From: Hyperoodon ampullatus
Taxonomy: Eukaryota; Chordata; Mammalia; Artiodactyla; Ziphiidae
DNA: 64,000 nucleotides
Assembly: GCA_949752795.1 (NCBI GenBank)
Contig: OX457070.1
Location: forward strand, 36,919,185-36,983,184
Direction of reading: 5' to 3'
Shown: piece after piece, positions 46,215 to 58,838 of the stretch
How positions within the stretch are numbered: the stretch's first letter is position 1
Layout of the letters: every line of letters starts with the position of its first letter
The notes under the pieces: generated by a model
The model's database searches: none
What the model saw: the letters and a program-made list of their open reading frames with translations, nothing else
What the model was told of the DNA's origin: nothing
Translations under genes and position numbers: made by a program

Positions 46215-47112
46215 GATACCATTTTTTAAAGTTTCAAATTCAAATGAAATACTGAGATTTTTGTAAAGTATATAACTGACAGAAGAGTAGTATACAGAAT
46301 ATATAAAGAACTCCTTGAAATCAAAAAGACCTACCAGCTAAAAACTTGACCAAAAATATGAGCAGACTATTCATAGAAAGGGAAACTTAATTATAAATCA
46401 ATCAATAAAAATATGCTCAACATAACTAATAATAAAGAAAATATAAACTACTACCATTTCCCTTCCATTAAACTGGCAAAAAGTAAAATGCCCCACAATA
46501 TTAAAAACTGTTTCTTCACTTCCTCACCAACAATTCTCATATACTGCTGTGGGAACAGAACATTTTTGAAGAGCAATTTTGCATTATCTGTCAAAATTTA
46601 AGATGTACGAATTCTAGAACTCAGCAACTCTTCTGCAATGGAAAAAACTTAGAGGAACTCTTATACATATGCACTGGGAGTCCTATGCAGGAATGGTTAT
46701 TGCAACAATGTTGGTAATAGTAACAAATTAGAATCAACCCCAATGTCCGGAACAACAACAACAAAAATGGTTAGTGACATTCAAACCATGGACTAATACA
46801 CAGTAAATGAATTAGAATTATATCTATCAACATGGATAAAGCACAAACACATAATGCTGAACAACAATAACAAAAAAGGCAGCTGCACACAAATACATAA
46901 AGTATGATACTATTTATATGAAATTTTATAAGGTAAAAAATACTATAAATTTAAAATACGTATGTAGTAAAAATGTAAAATTATGCATGAGATTGATAAA
47001 CACCTAATGCAGGCCAGAGGTTACTTCAAAGGACAAGGAGAATGAAATCTGAGAGGTATATAGAGGGCTCTAGTAGTATCTACAATTTTTAAAACTAACT
47101 TTAGAACAGATG
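46215..47112 (+). repeat. old, diverged L1 ORF2 end
   Basis: 'cagaatatataaagaactcc', 'ctcaccaacaattctcatat' and 'agaggaactcttatacatat' keep the order of the L1 ORF2 C-terminal region, but with heavy decay. Confidence 0.65.
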
Positions 47113-47775
47113 TACAGAAAACTTATGAAGATAGTACAGATTCAATATACCACACACTCAACTTCCTAGGCTATTAACATCTTACATTAGTAAAGTCACA
47201 CTTGTGACAATTAGTGAATCAATACTGATAACATTATTATTAACCATAGTCTATATGTTATTCATATTTCCTTAGTTTTTACCTAATGTGCTTTTTACAT
47301 TCCAGGATACCATCCAAGTTACATTACATTTAGTCATCATGTCTCCTTAAGTTTCCCTCGGCTATGACAGTTTCTCAAACTTTCCTTGTTTTTGATAACC
47401 TTGACAGTTTTGAGGAGTGCTGGTCAGGTACTTTGTAGAATGTCCCTCAGTTTGGATATGCCTCATGCTTTTCTCATGGTTAGACTGGGGTTATAGGTTT
47501 TGGGAGAAAGACCAGAGGTGAACTGCCATTCTCATCATACCACATCAAGGGTACATGCTACCAACATGGTTTACCATTGTTAATGGAACCTAGCTGAGGT
47601 AGTGTTTTTCAGGTTTCTCCACTGTAAAATAACTCTTTTCTCCCCCTTTTCTATAATCTACTCTTTGGTGGGAAGTCACCACGAGCAGCCCACACTTAAA
47701 GAATAGGAAGTTATGCTCCACCTCCTTGGAGGCAAAGTATCTATATAAATTATTTGGAATTCTTCTGTGTAGGTC
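47113..47775. repeat. L1M-associated non-coding block
   Basis: 'attaacatcttacattagta', 'ttaccatagtctatatgtta'-like text, 'ggtcaggtactttgtagaat' and 'ggagttatgctccacctcct'-like text match a widespread mammalian L1M untranslated segment. I could not decide the strand. Confidence 0.55.
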
Positions 47776-49048
47776 AATGTTTTAAAATACCCAAAAAAGA
47801 AAGAAATAATAAAGATCAGAGCAGAAATAAATGAAATAGAGACTAAAACAAAACAAAACAAAAACAAAAAGATGAGTGAAACTAGGAGCTGGTTCTTTGA
47901 AAAGATATACAAAATTGATAAACCTTTAGCCAGACTCATCAGGAAAAAAAAGAGAGAGGGCCTAAATAAATAAAATCAGAAATGAACAAGGAGAAGTTAC
48001 AAAGGATCATAAGAGATTACAACAAAAAAGTATATACCAATAAAATGAACAACTTAGAAGAAATGGATAAAGTCCTAGAAATGTATAATCTCCCAAGACT
48101 GAATTAGGAAAAAATATAAAATATGTACAGACCAATTACCAGTAATTAAATTGAATCAGTAATTAAGAAACAAAAACAAAACAAGCAAAAAAACTCCCAA
48201 TAAACGAAAGTCTAGGACCAGAAGCCTTCATAGGTGAAATCTACTAAACATTTAAAGAAGAGTTAATGCCTATCCTCAAACTATTCCAAAATAGATTGAA
48301 GAGGAAGGAATGCTTCTGAACTCATTCTCTGAGGCCAGCATCACCCTGATACAAACCAGACAAAGACACTGCAAAAAAAAAAGAAAATTACAGGCCAGTA
48401 TCACTGATAAACAAAGATGCAAAAATTCTCAACAAATATTAGCATACCAAATTCAACAATACATTTAAAGGATCATACATCATGATCAAGTGGGATTTAT
48501 CCCAGGGATTCAAGTACAGTTCAAATCGAAAATCAATTAATGTGATACACCACATTAACAAGTTGGAGAATAAAAATCCTATGATCATCTCAATAGATGC
48601 ATAAAAAGCTTTTGACAAAATTCAACATCCATTTATGATAAAAACTCTCAACCAAGTGGGTACAGAGGGAACATACCTCAACATAATAAAAGTCACATGT
48701 GACAAACCTGCAGCCAATATCGTACTCAACAGTGAAAAGCTGAAAGCATTTCCCTAAGATCAGGAACAAGACAAGGATGCCCACTCTCGTCACTGTTATT
48801 CAACATTGTACTGGAAGTCCCAGCCACAGAAATCAAACAAGAAAAAAAAAATAAAAGGAATCCGAATTAGAAGGGAAGAAGTAAAACTGTCACTATCTGC
48901 AGATGATATACTATATATAGAAAATCCTAAAGATACCACCAAAAAACTATTAGAACTAGTAACTTAATTCAGTAAGTTGCAGGATACAAATTTAGCATAC
49001 AGAAATCTGTTGCATTTCTATACACTAACAGAGAACTATCAGAAGAGA

Positions 49049-49059
<11 letters not shown>

Positions 49060-49083
<24 letters not shown>

Positions 49084-49274
49084 GGTACGTGGGGCTCTCA
49101 CTGTTGTGGCCTCTCCCGTTGCGGAGCACAGGCTCCGGACGCACAGGCTCAGCGGCCATGGCTCACGGGCCCAGCCACTCCGCGGCATGTGGGATCCTCC
49201 CAGACCGGGGCACGAACCCGTGTCCCCTGCATCGGCAGGCGGACTCTCAACCACTGCGCCACCAGGGAAGCCCC
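49060..49274 (-). mobile_element. CHR-2-type SINE inside L1
   Basis: Antisense copy with a T tract of about 30 bases, flanked by AGAAGAGACATTTT / AGAAGAGAAATTTT. Confidence 0.95.
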
Positions 49275-49524
49275 AGAAGAGAAATTTTAAAAATAGTATC
49301 ATTTACAGAAGAATAAGACACCTAGGAACAAATCTAACTAAGGAAGTAAAAGACCTGTACTCGAAAAACTATTGACACTAATGAAAGAAACCAAAGACGA
49401 CACAGACAAGTGGTAAGATATACTGTGCTCACAAGTTGGAAGAATTAATTAACATTGCTAAAATGACCATATTACCCAAGGCAATTTAAGATTCAATGCA
49501 ATACCTACCAAAATACCAACAGCA

Positions 49525-49867
49525 GGGACTTCCCTGGTGGCGCAGTGGTTAAGAATCCGCCTGCCAATGCAAGGGACACGGGTTCAAGCCCTGGTCTGGG
49601 AAGATCCCACATGCCGTGGTGCAACTAAGCCCATGCGCCACAACTACTGAGCCTGCCGTCTAGAGCCTGTGTGCCACAACTACTGAGCCCACGCACCACA
49701 ACTACTGAAGTCCGCACACTCTAGAGCCCATGCTCCACAACAAGAGAAACCACCACAATAAGCCCGCGCACCACAATGAAGAGTTGCCCCCGCTCGCCGC
49801 AACTAGAGAAAGCCTGTGAGCAGCAACAAAGACCCAACACAGCCAAAAAACAAACAAACAAACAAAA
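49525..49867 (+). mobile_element. CHR-1-type SINE inside L1
   Basis: Full-length copy with a (CAAA)n tail, bracketed by ACCAACAGCA / ACCAACAGTA. It lies on the opposite strand to the CHR-2 copy 250 bp away. Confidence 0.95.
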
Positions 49868-50336
49868 ACCAACAGTATTTTTCACAGAACTAGAACAAAT
49901 AATTCTAAAATTTGTTCTAAAAGGCCACCTACTGAATGGGAGAAAGTGTTTTCAATCAATATATCTGGTAAGCAGTTAATATACAAAATATACAAAGAAT
50001 TCATACAACTCAATATCAAAAAAAATTTTTTTTAATGGGCAGAAGACATAAACAGACATTTTTCCAAAGACATACAGATGGCCAACAGACACATGAAAAG
50101 ATGCTCAACATCCCTAATCATCAGGGAAATGCAAATCAAAGCCACAATAAGATATCACCTCACAGCTGTCAGAATGGCTATTATCAAAAGTCAACGAATA
50201 ATAAACGTTGGCAAGGACATGGAGAAAAGGGAACCCTCATGCACTGTTGGTGGGAATATAAACGGGTGCAGCCGCTATGGAAAACAGTATAGAGATTCCT
50301 CAAAAAATTAAAAATAGAACTACCATACAAGAATCA

Positions 50337-51601
50337 TTAATCTTTCTAATTTTACTCCATATCAAAAGAGGAAAGCAAACTTGCTAGTCTAATATAATAA
50401 ATATAAATTAATGTGAAAAATCTTGGTTCTTATGACCAAGAATAAATACTGGGGACATAACTTCAACAACCCAAAAGTACTATTTCTTAAGAGTGTATCA
50501 AATATAAGTGATAAATCAATGCAATCTAATAACTTGTAGCCCTTTTTAATCAACTCAATAAAATACTGTCAAAGATAAATAATAAACTTCTAGGATAAGT
50601 ATCTTACTGACTCAAATATAAGATGACCTTGAATTTAGGTAATTCTATTTTTCCAAGAAAGAAACAAAGTTTAATTGTAAGAAATATTCTTTACCATGGT
50701 CAGTATTGCTAGTAACTCATATATATAATTAAAAAAAAACAAGCAGAAAATTCTCATCCACAAATAATATACTTACCATCAATCTCATCCTGCTTGGAAA
50801 TAACTGTCTTTTTCTAGATATATTATATGTGGGGTTTTTAATATTGTAAGAAAAAAAATATTGCTGGAATATGCCAAGGCAGTTGTTTGGATAGATAGCT
50901 ATTTCTTTAGTGAGTAAGTTATATCCAAGGAGAAAGAATGATTAGGAATTAAGCAAGATAATGCATGAGATATAAATATTTGCTTCTCCAACCCCTTAAT
51001 GGGAACAGTAATTAAGAATTTCAGCAAGTTATTCACTCCCCTAATTTCTATTAAGTAAGTGAACTGGAACACAGCATGCAGATTTAAATTCATCATTTCT
51101 GAAGAAAACAGACTGACAAGCATAGAGGCTAACCAAGAACTAACAATAGTTCAACCCCAATAGAAACTACTCATGGTAACCAAAAACAAATCTTTACTTG
51201 TCAACAGTTCTGTGAAGGTTCCAAAAATATGCTATGCCATAATGTGCACACATTCCCTTAGTTAAGCCTATAAACTACAGAATGCTACCAGCTGTCAATA
51301 CAAAGAAATTAAGACCCTGAGAAAGCAAAAGCAATTTGCCTCTACTGACTATTAATATTAGCTTGTTAGTAAGTAATAAAGAGAATGTTTTTTCTTCTGA
51401 TTTATTTCACCAGAATATTTTCTGACAAAAATATATATTTACACAATTAAAGATCAAATACCAGGTCAGAAGATCTTAGTTGCATTTCTATAGCCTCTTG
51501 GAATAAAAAAAATCATATGATGAGCTAAAGCAAGTGAAACTGTCCAAAAAATGGTTTAGGTAAACTAGTGTTTTCTAATGCTCTTAAAAGTTTTCTTGTT
51601 T
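50337..51601. other. intronic DNA, nothing recognised
   Basis: AT-rich unclassified intron 1 sequence. Confidence 0.5.
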
Positions 51602-51795
51602 TTTTTTTTTTTAATTTGTGTTTATTTATTTGGTTGCACCAGGTCTTAGTTGTGGCAGGCGGGCTCCTTAGTTGCGGCATGCGAACTCTCAGTTGCAGCA
51701 TGCATGTGGGATCTAGTTCCCTGGCCAGGGATAAAACCCGGGCCCTCTGCACTGGAAGCGTGGAGTCTTATCCAGTGCCCCACCAAGGAAGTCCT
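51602..51795 (-). mobile_element. short CHR-related SINE (outer member of nested pair)
   Basis: 'ggttgcaccaggtcttagtt' to 'caccaaggaagtcc', antisense. AGTTTTCTTGTTTT lies at its left end and recurs beyond the second SINE at about 52,015. This shows that the second SINE landed in this copy's right flank. Confidence 0.93.
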
Positions 51796-51805
51796 CAGTT
51801 TTCTT

Positions 51806-52010
51806 TTTTTTTTTTTTTGCAGTACGTAGGCCTCTCACTGTTGTGGCCTCTCCCGTTGCGGAGCACAGGCTCTGGACGCGCAGGCTCAGCGGCCATGGCT
51901 CACGGGCCCAGCCGCTCTGCGGCACGTGGGATCCTCCTGGACCGGGGCACAAACCCATGTCCCCTGCATCGGCAGGCGGACTCTCAACCACTGTGCCACC
52001 AGGGAAGCCC
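51806..52010 (-). mobile_element. CHR-2-type SINE (inner member)
   Basis: Antisense full-length copy with exact CCTCAGTTTTCTT duplications at 51,793 and 52,011. Confidence 0.96.
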
Positions 52011-52135
52011 CCTCAGTTTTCTTGTTTTAAAAAAACTAAATATTTCCCTTGAAATTGCTTATGATATTATTTTAAGTAGAACATAGTCCAAAACATAAGC
52101 AGAAATAGTCCAAAAGGAAAGCAACTCAGTTTTTG

Positions 52136-52336
52136 TGTGTTTTGTTGTTGTTGTTGTTTTAATTTATTTGGCTGTGCCGGGTCTTAGTTGCCGCACACAG
52201 GATCTTCGTTGCGGCTTGTGTGCAGAATCTTCGTTGTGGCATGCATGTGGGATCTAGTTCTCTAACCAGGGATCGAACCCAGTCCCCCTGCATTGGAAGC
52301 ACAGAGTCTTAACCACTGGACCACCTGGGAAGTCCC
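52136..52336 (-). mobile_element. short CHR-related SINE with (GTT)n
   Basis: 'ggctgtgccgggtcttagtt' to 'ccacctgggaagtccc'. GCAACTCAGTTTT occurs at 52,121 and 52,337. The tail contains (GTT)n. Confidence 0.94.
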
Positions 52337-52671
52337 GCAACTCAGTTTTGCCTTTTATTTACCTTCAGTAAATTCGTAAAATCTGGTTTACTGTACTTAC
52401 AGTTAGAAAATGGTTTTCCTGTTTGAAACACTTCTCTGGGCTTTAGTTTCCCTAAAATTAAATGAAGGGGATTTGCTAAATGACGTCTATGTACTCCGCC
52501 CCCAGTATTAACATTCCATGTTGCTGTATCTATACATTGAGCTACACAAAATTGCCAGTATGCAACTGTTTTTGACTTACAAAAATGGTAATTTGAAGTG
52601 GTTCAACCTTGCTAAATTTCCAAAGCTTTATTCCCTCCTATAAACTATCTTTGGCATAACTCAGTTTTTGT

Positions 52672-52880
52672 ATTCTTTTTTTTTTTTTTTGAAGTATAGT
52701 TGATTTACAATATTTGGTTAGTTTCAGGTTACAGCAAAGTGATTTGGTTATACATATATATGTATATATCTGCATTTTTTCACTTCTCATTATAGGTTAT
52801 TACAAGATATTGAATATAGTTCCCTGTGCTATACAGTAAATCCTTGTTGTTTATCTATTTTATATAATAGGTAGTGTGAG
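52672..52880 (-). repeat. cetartiodactyl L1 3' end fragment
   Basis: 'gaagtatagttgatttacaa' to 'tttatctattttatataata' is the same L1 3' UTR piece as at 8,349, also antisense and similarly truncated, with an internal (TATA)n patch. Confidence 0.8.
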
Positions 52881-53528
52881 CTTTTGTATTCTTAAAGTAG
52901 ACCAAAATGATGAAAGCTGGCTCTCAATTGCCATTCAGGATTGAATGTACTTTATTAGAAAATTTTTGTAAGGCCTATTTTATCCCTGAAGAAAAAGTAG
53001 ATAATCTGATATGGAAACCCTCCTATGTTACTACTTCACAATTCAGTTTTGAATATTTGCAGAATTTGTTCTAGCCCACTCAGTTTTGACTCCACTTGTT
53101 ATCACCATATAATCTTCATCACTGAGTTTCAACCACCTTCCTATCAGGCCCTGTCCTAAGCTCTCAAAAAAGATGAATAACATGAACATGACTTTGAAGA
53201 GCATACAGTCTGGTGTGTAACCAAAAGCACAATGCAGCATCCTTGGCTTTCCTCATTTGCCAGGAAATCTAGAGCAGTACTACCCAAAGTACAGTCTGCA
53301 GATCAATGCCAGTCCACAAACTTCATTACAAGTCCACTATGAGGTGGCTGTAGAGACTGAGAGTAAACATTCAGAAACTTTTGTGGCAATGTGACAGTAT
53401 TTTTATGTTGATTATTCTAACAAAATAATTGAACCTTATATTTTTATGTATTTTTGGTGAGAGACTGAACATTCTAAAAACACAACACACACACACTACA
53501 AATCCAGTCCTCAACAGACATCATTTAA
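52881..53528. other. intronic DNA, possible old repeat
   Basis: 'agtctgcagatcaatgccag' near 53,292 may belong to an old DNA transposon. Otherwise nothing was recognised. Confidence 0.4.
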
Positions 53529-53721
53529 GTGGTTGAGAGTCCGCCTGCCGATGCAGGGGAAACAGGTTCGTGCCCCGATCCAGGAGGATCCCGCATGCCG
53601 CGGAGCGGCTGGGCCCGTGAGCCATGGCCCCTGAGACTGTGCGTCCGGAGCCTGTGCTCCGCAACGGGAGAGGCCACAACAGTGAGAGGCCCGCATACCG
53701 CAAAAAAAGAAAAAAAAAAAA
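53529..53721 (+). mobile_element. CHR-2-type SINE, 5' truncated
   Basis: It starts at 'agtggttgagagtccgcctg', lacking about 20 bases of the tRNA-derived head. The remainder and the A-tail are complete. Confidence 0.94.
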
Positions 53722-54800
53722 GAAGCACTGGTGTTGAGGAGTCTACTGTTTTTGCAATTTAGGTCAGCTGCATTTTAAAGTAAAAACACTCATCTCATAT
53801 CAGACTTCAACAACTAATAGCTAATTGGTCCCATTTCCACTATAATAAAAATCCTGGCTACATTTAAACGGGGAAAAAAAGGTTACCAAGAAAATAAGGT
53901 GCTGGCTATGGACAACTTGGAAAGATTAAGTCAAAGCTAAAACTAAGAAAAGAGAAAAATGCTATTACTTTTCACTGGGGAGAAAGGAAAATATTTCAAG
54001 TTGACAGCAAATTTTATAAATCACTGTTGTCTATGCCTGGTCCTTCTTACAGGGAAAAAAAAAAAGCTATAATCATTTGAACTTCTCAACTTACACAATT
54101 CAGAATTGAAAATTACCAATAGAAGGAAACTTCAGCAAAAAGAAGAGCTATGGAGTGGATAGGAGAATTTATTCCTCTCACATCTGTGTAATTAGTCCTG
54201 TTTCTTGCCACCTGTGATAAAATAATACAGTCTCTGTTTATCTGATGTCTCCATGCCTGGGAAGTTACTGGAGCCTTTGTAAACAAAATACAACCATGTT
54301 TCATTTGGCACAGGTAAACACAGAAGTGCAATCAAATCATATTTCAAAGGCAAATTCATATTTCCCATTACTAGATTTAATACACAACTGACTAGTGTGT
54401 CTGTTGAGTACTACTGCCATATTCTGCATTCTAATTTAACAAATTTACACATTAAAAAAGAAACTAATTTGGTTTCATAAGACAAAAATCTGGCCAATGA
54501 CAGACTCACCTAGAGTACCTCTGAACACATTCCAAAGTTCAGTGACTTACGCAACTACTATGTAACAGTCACTATGCCAGGAACTTTCCAGTTTCCTGGC
54601 TGCTTTAACATCCAATTAAGGGCAGACAGGTGAAAAGTTAACCAAGCTCAAAATCTGGTGATAGAAAGCTAGGTGGGAGTGAGAAAAAATAAAAGTATAC
54701 ACTCTAACAGTGATGAATCTGGTTAAATATATTCATATCAGGTAGCAGCACACCAGTGAAAACTGAAGCTTGAACATCAACAATTTAAAAACAGCCTCTA
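53722..54800. other. intronic DNA, nothing recognised
   Basis: Unclassified. Confidence 0.5.
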
Positions 54801-54999
54801 GGGCTCCCCTGGTGGCGCAGTGGTTGAGAGTCCGCCTGCCAATGCAAGGGACACAGGTTCGTGCCCCGGTCCGGGAGGATCCCACATGCCGCAGAGCGGC
54901 TAGGCCCGTGAGCCATGGCCCCTGAGCCTGTGCGTCCGGAGCCTGTGCTCCACAACGGGAGAGGCCACAACAGTGAGAGGCCCACGTACAGCAAAAAAA
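54801..54999 (+). mobile_element. CHR-2-type SINE with tripled flank
   Basis: Full-length copy with AAAACAGCCTCTA on both sides. A third copy, AAAACAGCCTCA, follows a (TAAA)n stretch at about 55,033. Confidence 0.95.
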
Positions 55000-55047
55000 T
55001 AAAAACAGCCTCTACAAAATAAATAAATAAATAAAAACAGCCTCATG

Positions 55048-57124
55048 CAATTGGGAAGTCTTTGGTATACAGCAATTAGTCATTGTGCTCTAACAGATTT
55101 TAAGTGTAAAGGTTTTTTTTTAATTATGTGTTAACACAAAGTTATTTAAGTCAATAAATTTTTAGGGAATTTCACATGTTCTGATTCTTCCCACTGCCAA
55201 TCACCTTAGTTCCTCCAAACTCATAATCTTCAAGATAAAATAGCCCTTTCAAAAAGAAGTTATCATATAAGTCAGCCCACAATTCTTTTAGTTAGGCTTC
55301 TTTGATCTCCAATGAAATATGGACACACTTCAAAATTCCCCACCTGTAATCTTTGGGATCCAATTTCCTCAAGCGATTTACTTTAGGACTATGTTTAGGG
55401 TCAGGAGATGGACCTGCCTGGTTCTGAATTTGATATCCTCTAAAAATGTATTAGGTTCAAATCATATTCACTCCTAAGCCATCACACCCTAGAACAGTAC
55501 AGATCATTGGGATATGCCAATACCTAAGATAAAAAGTTTGTTAGGTTTTTCATAGTTTACTTGGCATGTGCTCTAACAAATTTTAATCGTGTTCTAGGAG
55601 GTATGCTTAGCTAGTAAGCATACCCACCCAACTTCCCAGAATTTTCAGGGCAGCTTCATGGAACTTGTTTCCTTAAGGATATCAAACCTTGATACTTCAA
55701 TAAAGGTAAATACTTATTTGCCCTTTTGTATGTTTGAAAATTCTTAGAAGTTTTTTTTAAGGCAAAAAAATAAAATACTGAGGGAAAAAAAGGTAAAGGA
55801 GTCTCATGTGAGAAGGGTAGCTGAACTTTGAAGCTCCAACTCCTGTCCTTGAGATTTATCATGCCCTTAAAGATAACTCAACCCCTTGCAGCAGCAATTC
55901 TTTTCACATTTAGTAACTACCCTGGTGGATTTTTAAACATCTATCCCTAGCTCAGATTAAACTTGTTTTTTCAAAATCTTTCTTAGTCATTTATAAGATT
56001 TCACATACTTTAGTCAGCATTGGTCAGTTGATCACCAAATATTTATTAAGTGTTCACAAAACTCGACACCATTGAAATACCTGCTCACACTATGTTTACA
56101 GTTTAGTAGGGAGACTACTGATCACATCTATAATTTTCTCTATTGAAGTAGTTTCGGCTCTGTTTTTTGAAATAGTCCACTTGGTAGCTAGGCCTAGAAG
56201 ATAAATCACACTGCTAATCTAGATAGTCTTCTCCATTAAATGAGATATGTAATTTATCAGAAATTGTCAGCTTAAAATTACAGAAATTAAAAATAGTTCA
56301 GCACATTTTACATGAAATTTTATTTCCATGTTTAAGCTTCCATATTAATAAAAACCTGACCACAGTAATTTTAGAATTTTTAATTATATTCATCTACAGC
56401 AAAATAAATACACCTGCTATCCTAAATATTCACAAAACATTTATTTATATATCAAACACTCTAAAGTCAACTAGCTAAAAAAATAAAATTCAGGTAATAA
56501 TAGGTACAGAAAAACTACTCAATCTCTCAATTGTTTATCACAAACACAAAACTTAAAAATATAACAAAGAAGATGGCAGAAATAATAGAAAATAGTAAGA
56601 AACGAGTGTTAGGACTTCTGGGTATATAGATTTCTCTGGTACAGCTAAGAAGCAATTCCCACTGTAGAACTCCAGAAAGACAAAGAAATGGAAAGCACTA
56701 GGTACTTCTGAGTGAAAGAGAAGTTGGAAACCAAAGAACTGGTTGAAAATCTGCTTACTTAACCCAACTACTACCCCATCACTTCCCCTGGTGAAAGACT
56801 GTGGGTTTCCATTCTACAGAGTAAACTAGAGGGCTCTGGACTCAAGGACTCGAGGCACAGCTCAAGGTAAGGGATTCATTCTGAAAACTGGAAGATAACT
56901 CATTCTGAAAACTGGGAGATAAAGTGTAGGTCTACTTACTGAATGATGGGCTACCTAGTCCCCTTCCACCATCGACCCTGCAATGCAACTGGGACATGAA
57001 TGACCCAGAGTTGAGCCAGTCTTCATAAGTTAGGGCAAAATCCTTCACAAAGAGGATACCACCTCAGAAACCAGCCATGGAGCTGAGGGAGTCCAAGCCA
57101 CCCATACTTATGACCAAGTGGCTA
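55048..57124. other. intronic DNA with an L2 scrap
   Basis: Longest repeat-poor part of intron 1 in the window. 'aaatatttattaagtgttca' near 56,037 is probably antisense L2. At 56,878-56,925 the phrase 'cattctgaaaactgg.agata' is tandemly repeated twice. Confidence 0.5.
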
Positions 57125-57425
57125 TAAATTTGGGGTTCCAACTACCCCATTAAGCTCAATAATTTAGCAGAACAAGCCTCAAAACTCAGAAAAACACTAC
57201 ACTTACAATTACAGTATTATTATAGCAAAAAAGTACATAAATCAGGATCAGCCAAAATAAGATATGCATAGGGCAAAGTCTGAGAGGGTCCTGAATGCAA
57301 AGTTTCCATGTCCCCTCCCAGAGGGTCAGGATGCATCACCCTCCTGGTACATCAATGCATAACAATACACAGAGTACTGTTTGCCAGAAAAACACACCCA
57401 GGGTAAAAATTCCAGTTTTTATTGG
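57125..57425. repeat. possible old LTR fragment
   Basis: 'acttacaattacagtattat', 'aatcaggatcagccaaaata', 'gatatgcatagggcaaagtc' and 'ggggtttcattacataggca' resemble a common mammalian LTR-type repeat, but the family is not certain. Confidence 0.4.
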
Positions 57426-57429
57426 GGTT

Positions 57430-58335
57430 TCATTACATAGGCATGACTTTTTTTGTTTGTTTGTTTTGCTACTGAGTTGTATAAATGCTTTGTATATTTT
57501 GGATATTAGCCCCTTATCAGAAATATGATTTGCAATTATTTCCTCCCATTCAGTAGGTGGCAGTTTCATTTTGTTGGTTTCCTTTGCTGTGCAGAAGCAT
57601 TTTACTTTAATGTGGTCCCACTTACTTATTTTTGCTTTTGTTGCTTTTGCTTTTGGTGTCAGATTCAAAATATTATGGCCAAGACCTATGTCAAGGAGCT
57701 TACCGCTTATGTTTTCTTCTAGGACTTTTATGGTTTCAGGTCTTATGTTCAAGTCTTTAATCCATTTTGAGTTAATTTTTGTGTATGGTGTAAGATAGTG
57801 ATCCAGTTTCCTTCTTTTGCATCTGGCTGTCCAATTTTCCCAATACCATTTATGGAAGAAACTGTACTTTCCCCATTGTATATTCTAGCCTCCTTTGTGG
57901 TAAATTAATTGATCATATATATTTGGGTTTATTTCTGGACTCGCTATTCTGTTCCATTGATCTATGTGTCTGTTTTTATGCCAAAACCATACTGTTTTAA
58001 TTATTATAGCTTTGTAATATAGTTTAAATTAATCAGGGAGTGTGATGCCTCCACCTTTGTTGTTCTTTCTCAAGACTGCTTTGGCTACTCAGTGTCTTTT
58101 GTGGTTCCATACAAGTTTTAGGATTGTTGACTCTATTTCTGTGAAAAATACCATTGGAATTTTGACAGGGATTGCATTGAATCTGTAGATGTAGGTAGTA
58201 TGGACATTTTAACAATATTAATTCTTCCAATCAATAGTACAGGTTATCTTTCCACTTGTCTTCTTCTATTGCTTTCATTAATGTCTTGTAGTTTTTCAAT
58301 ACACAGGTCTTTCATCTCTGTCAGATGGATGATAA
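57430..58335 (-). mobile_element. L1 ORF2 3' fragment, antisense
   Basis: Read on the minus strand, distal ORF2 text is clear ('[14 protein letters not shown]' with a partial open frame at 57,430-57,752; then 'ttggaagaattaatattgtt'). The 5' end is truncated near 58,330. Stops break it further in. Confidence 0.88.
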
Positions 58336-58451
58336 GCCTTTTAGATTATATGTGTGTGGACATATGTTACTAATACAGGTATTCTAAAAATTGTTTGAAG
58401 ATCATAGAATGTGTCAATATCCTTATTGTCCAATTATTATCTTAAAAAATA

Positions 58452-58838
58452 ATTTTTTTTTTGGTTGCATTGGGTCTTAGTTGTGACATGCGGGGTCTTT
58501 GTTGAGGCATGCAGGATCTTTTGCTGCAGGATGAGCTCTTTGTTGTGGCACGCGGGCTTCCCTCTAGTTGTGGCATGTGGGTTTTCTCTCTCTAGTTGTG
58601 GCATGTGGGCACCAGGGCACGTGGGCTCTGTAGTTGTGGTGGGCAAGGTCCAGAGCGCAGGGGCCCTGGAGTTTGCGGCACGCAGGCTATCTCATTGAGA
58701 CACGAGAGCTCAGTAGTTGTGGCACATGGGCTTACCTGCCCCACGGCATGTGGGATCTTAGTTCCCTGATCAGGGACTGAACCCACATCCCCTGCATTGG
58801 AAGGCAGATTCTTTACCACTGGACCACCAGGGAAGTCC
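58452..58838 (-). mobile_element. CHR-1-type SINE, long and rearranged
   Basis: Antisense copy of about 387 bp with extra 'ctagttgtggcatgtggg' repeats at 58,565-58,610. TATCTTAAA flanks both ends. Confidence 0.93.

Larger units (their letters stand above)
47776..50336 (+). mobile_element. L1 ORF2 (RT to C-terminus), broken, two SINE insertions
   Basis: Reverse-transcriptase phrases are visible: 'caagtgggatttatcccagg', 'agacaaggatgcccactctc' and the catalytic 'gcagatgatatac' (ADD). Codon 'gca taa aaa gct' puts a stop in the AFDK motif at about 48,600, and other stops and small deletions follow. SINEs at 49,060-49,274 and 49,525-49,867 interrupt it. After 49,920 the text jumps forward within ORF2, so an internal stretch has been lost. 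Confidence 0.9.

Noticed and set aside
48977..49375. 132-codon frame with AVRGALTVVASPVAEH-type text
   Set aside because: It is CHR-2 SINE translated. Similar peptides recur at 7,922, 8,656, 25,864, 28,705, 51,568 and 59,455, always inside a SINE.
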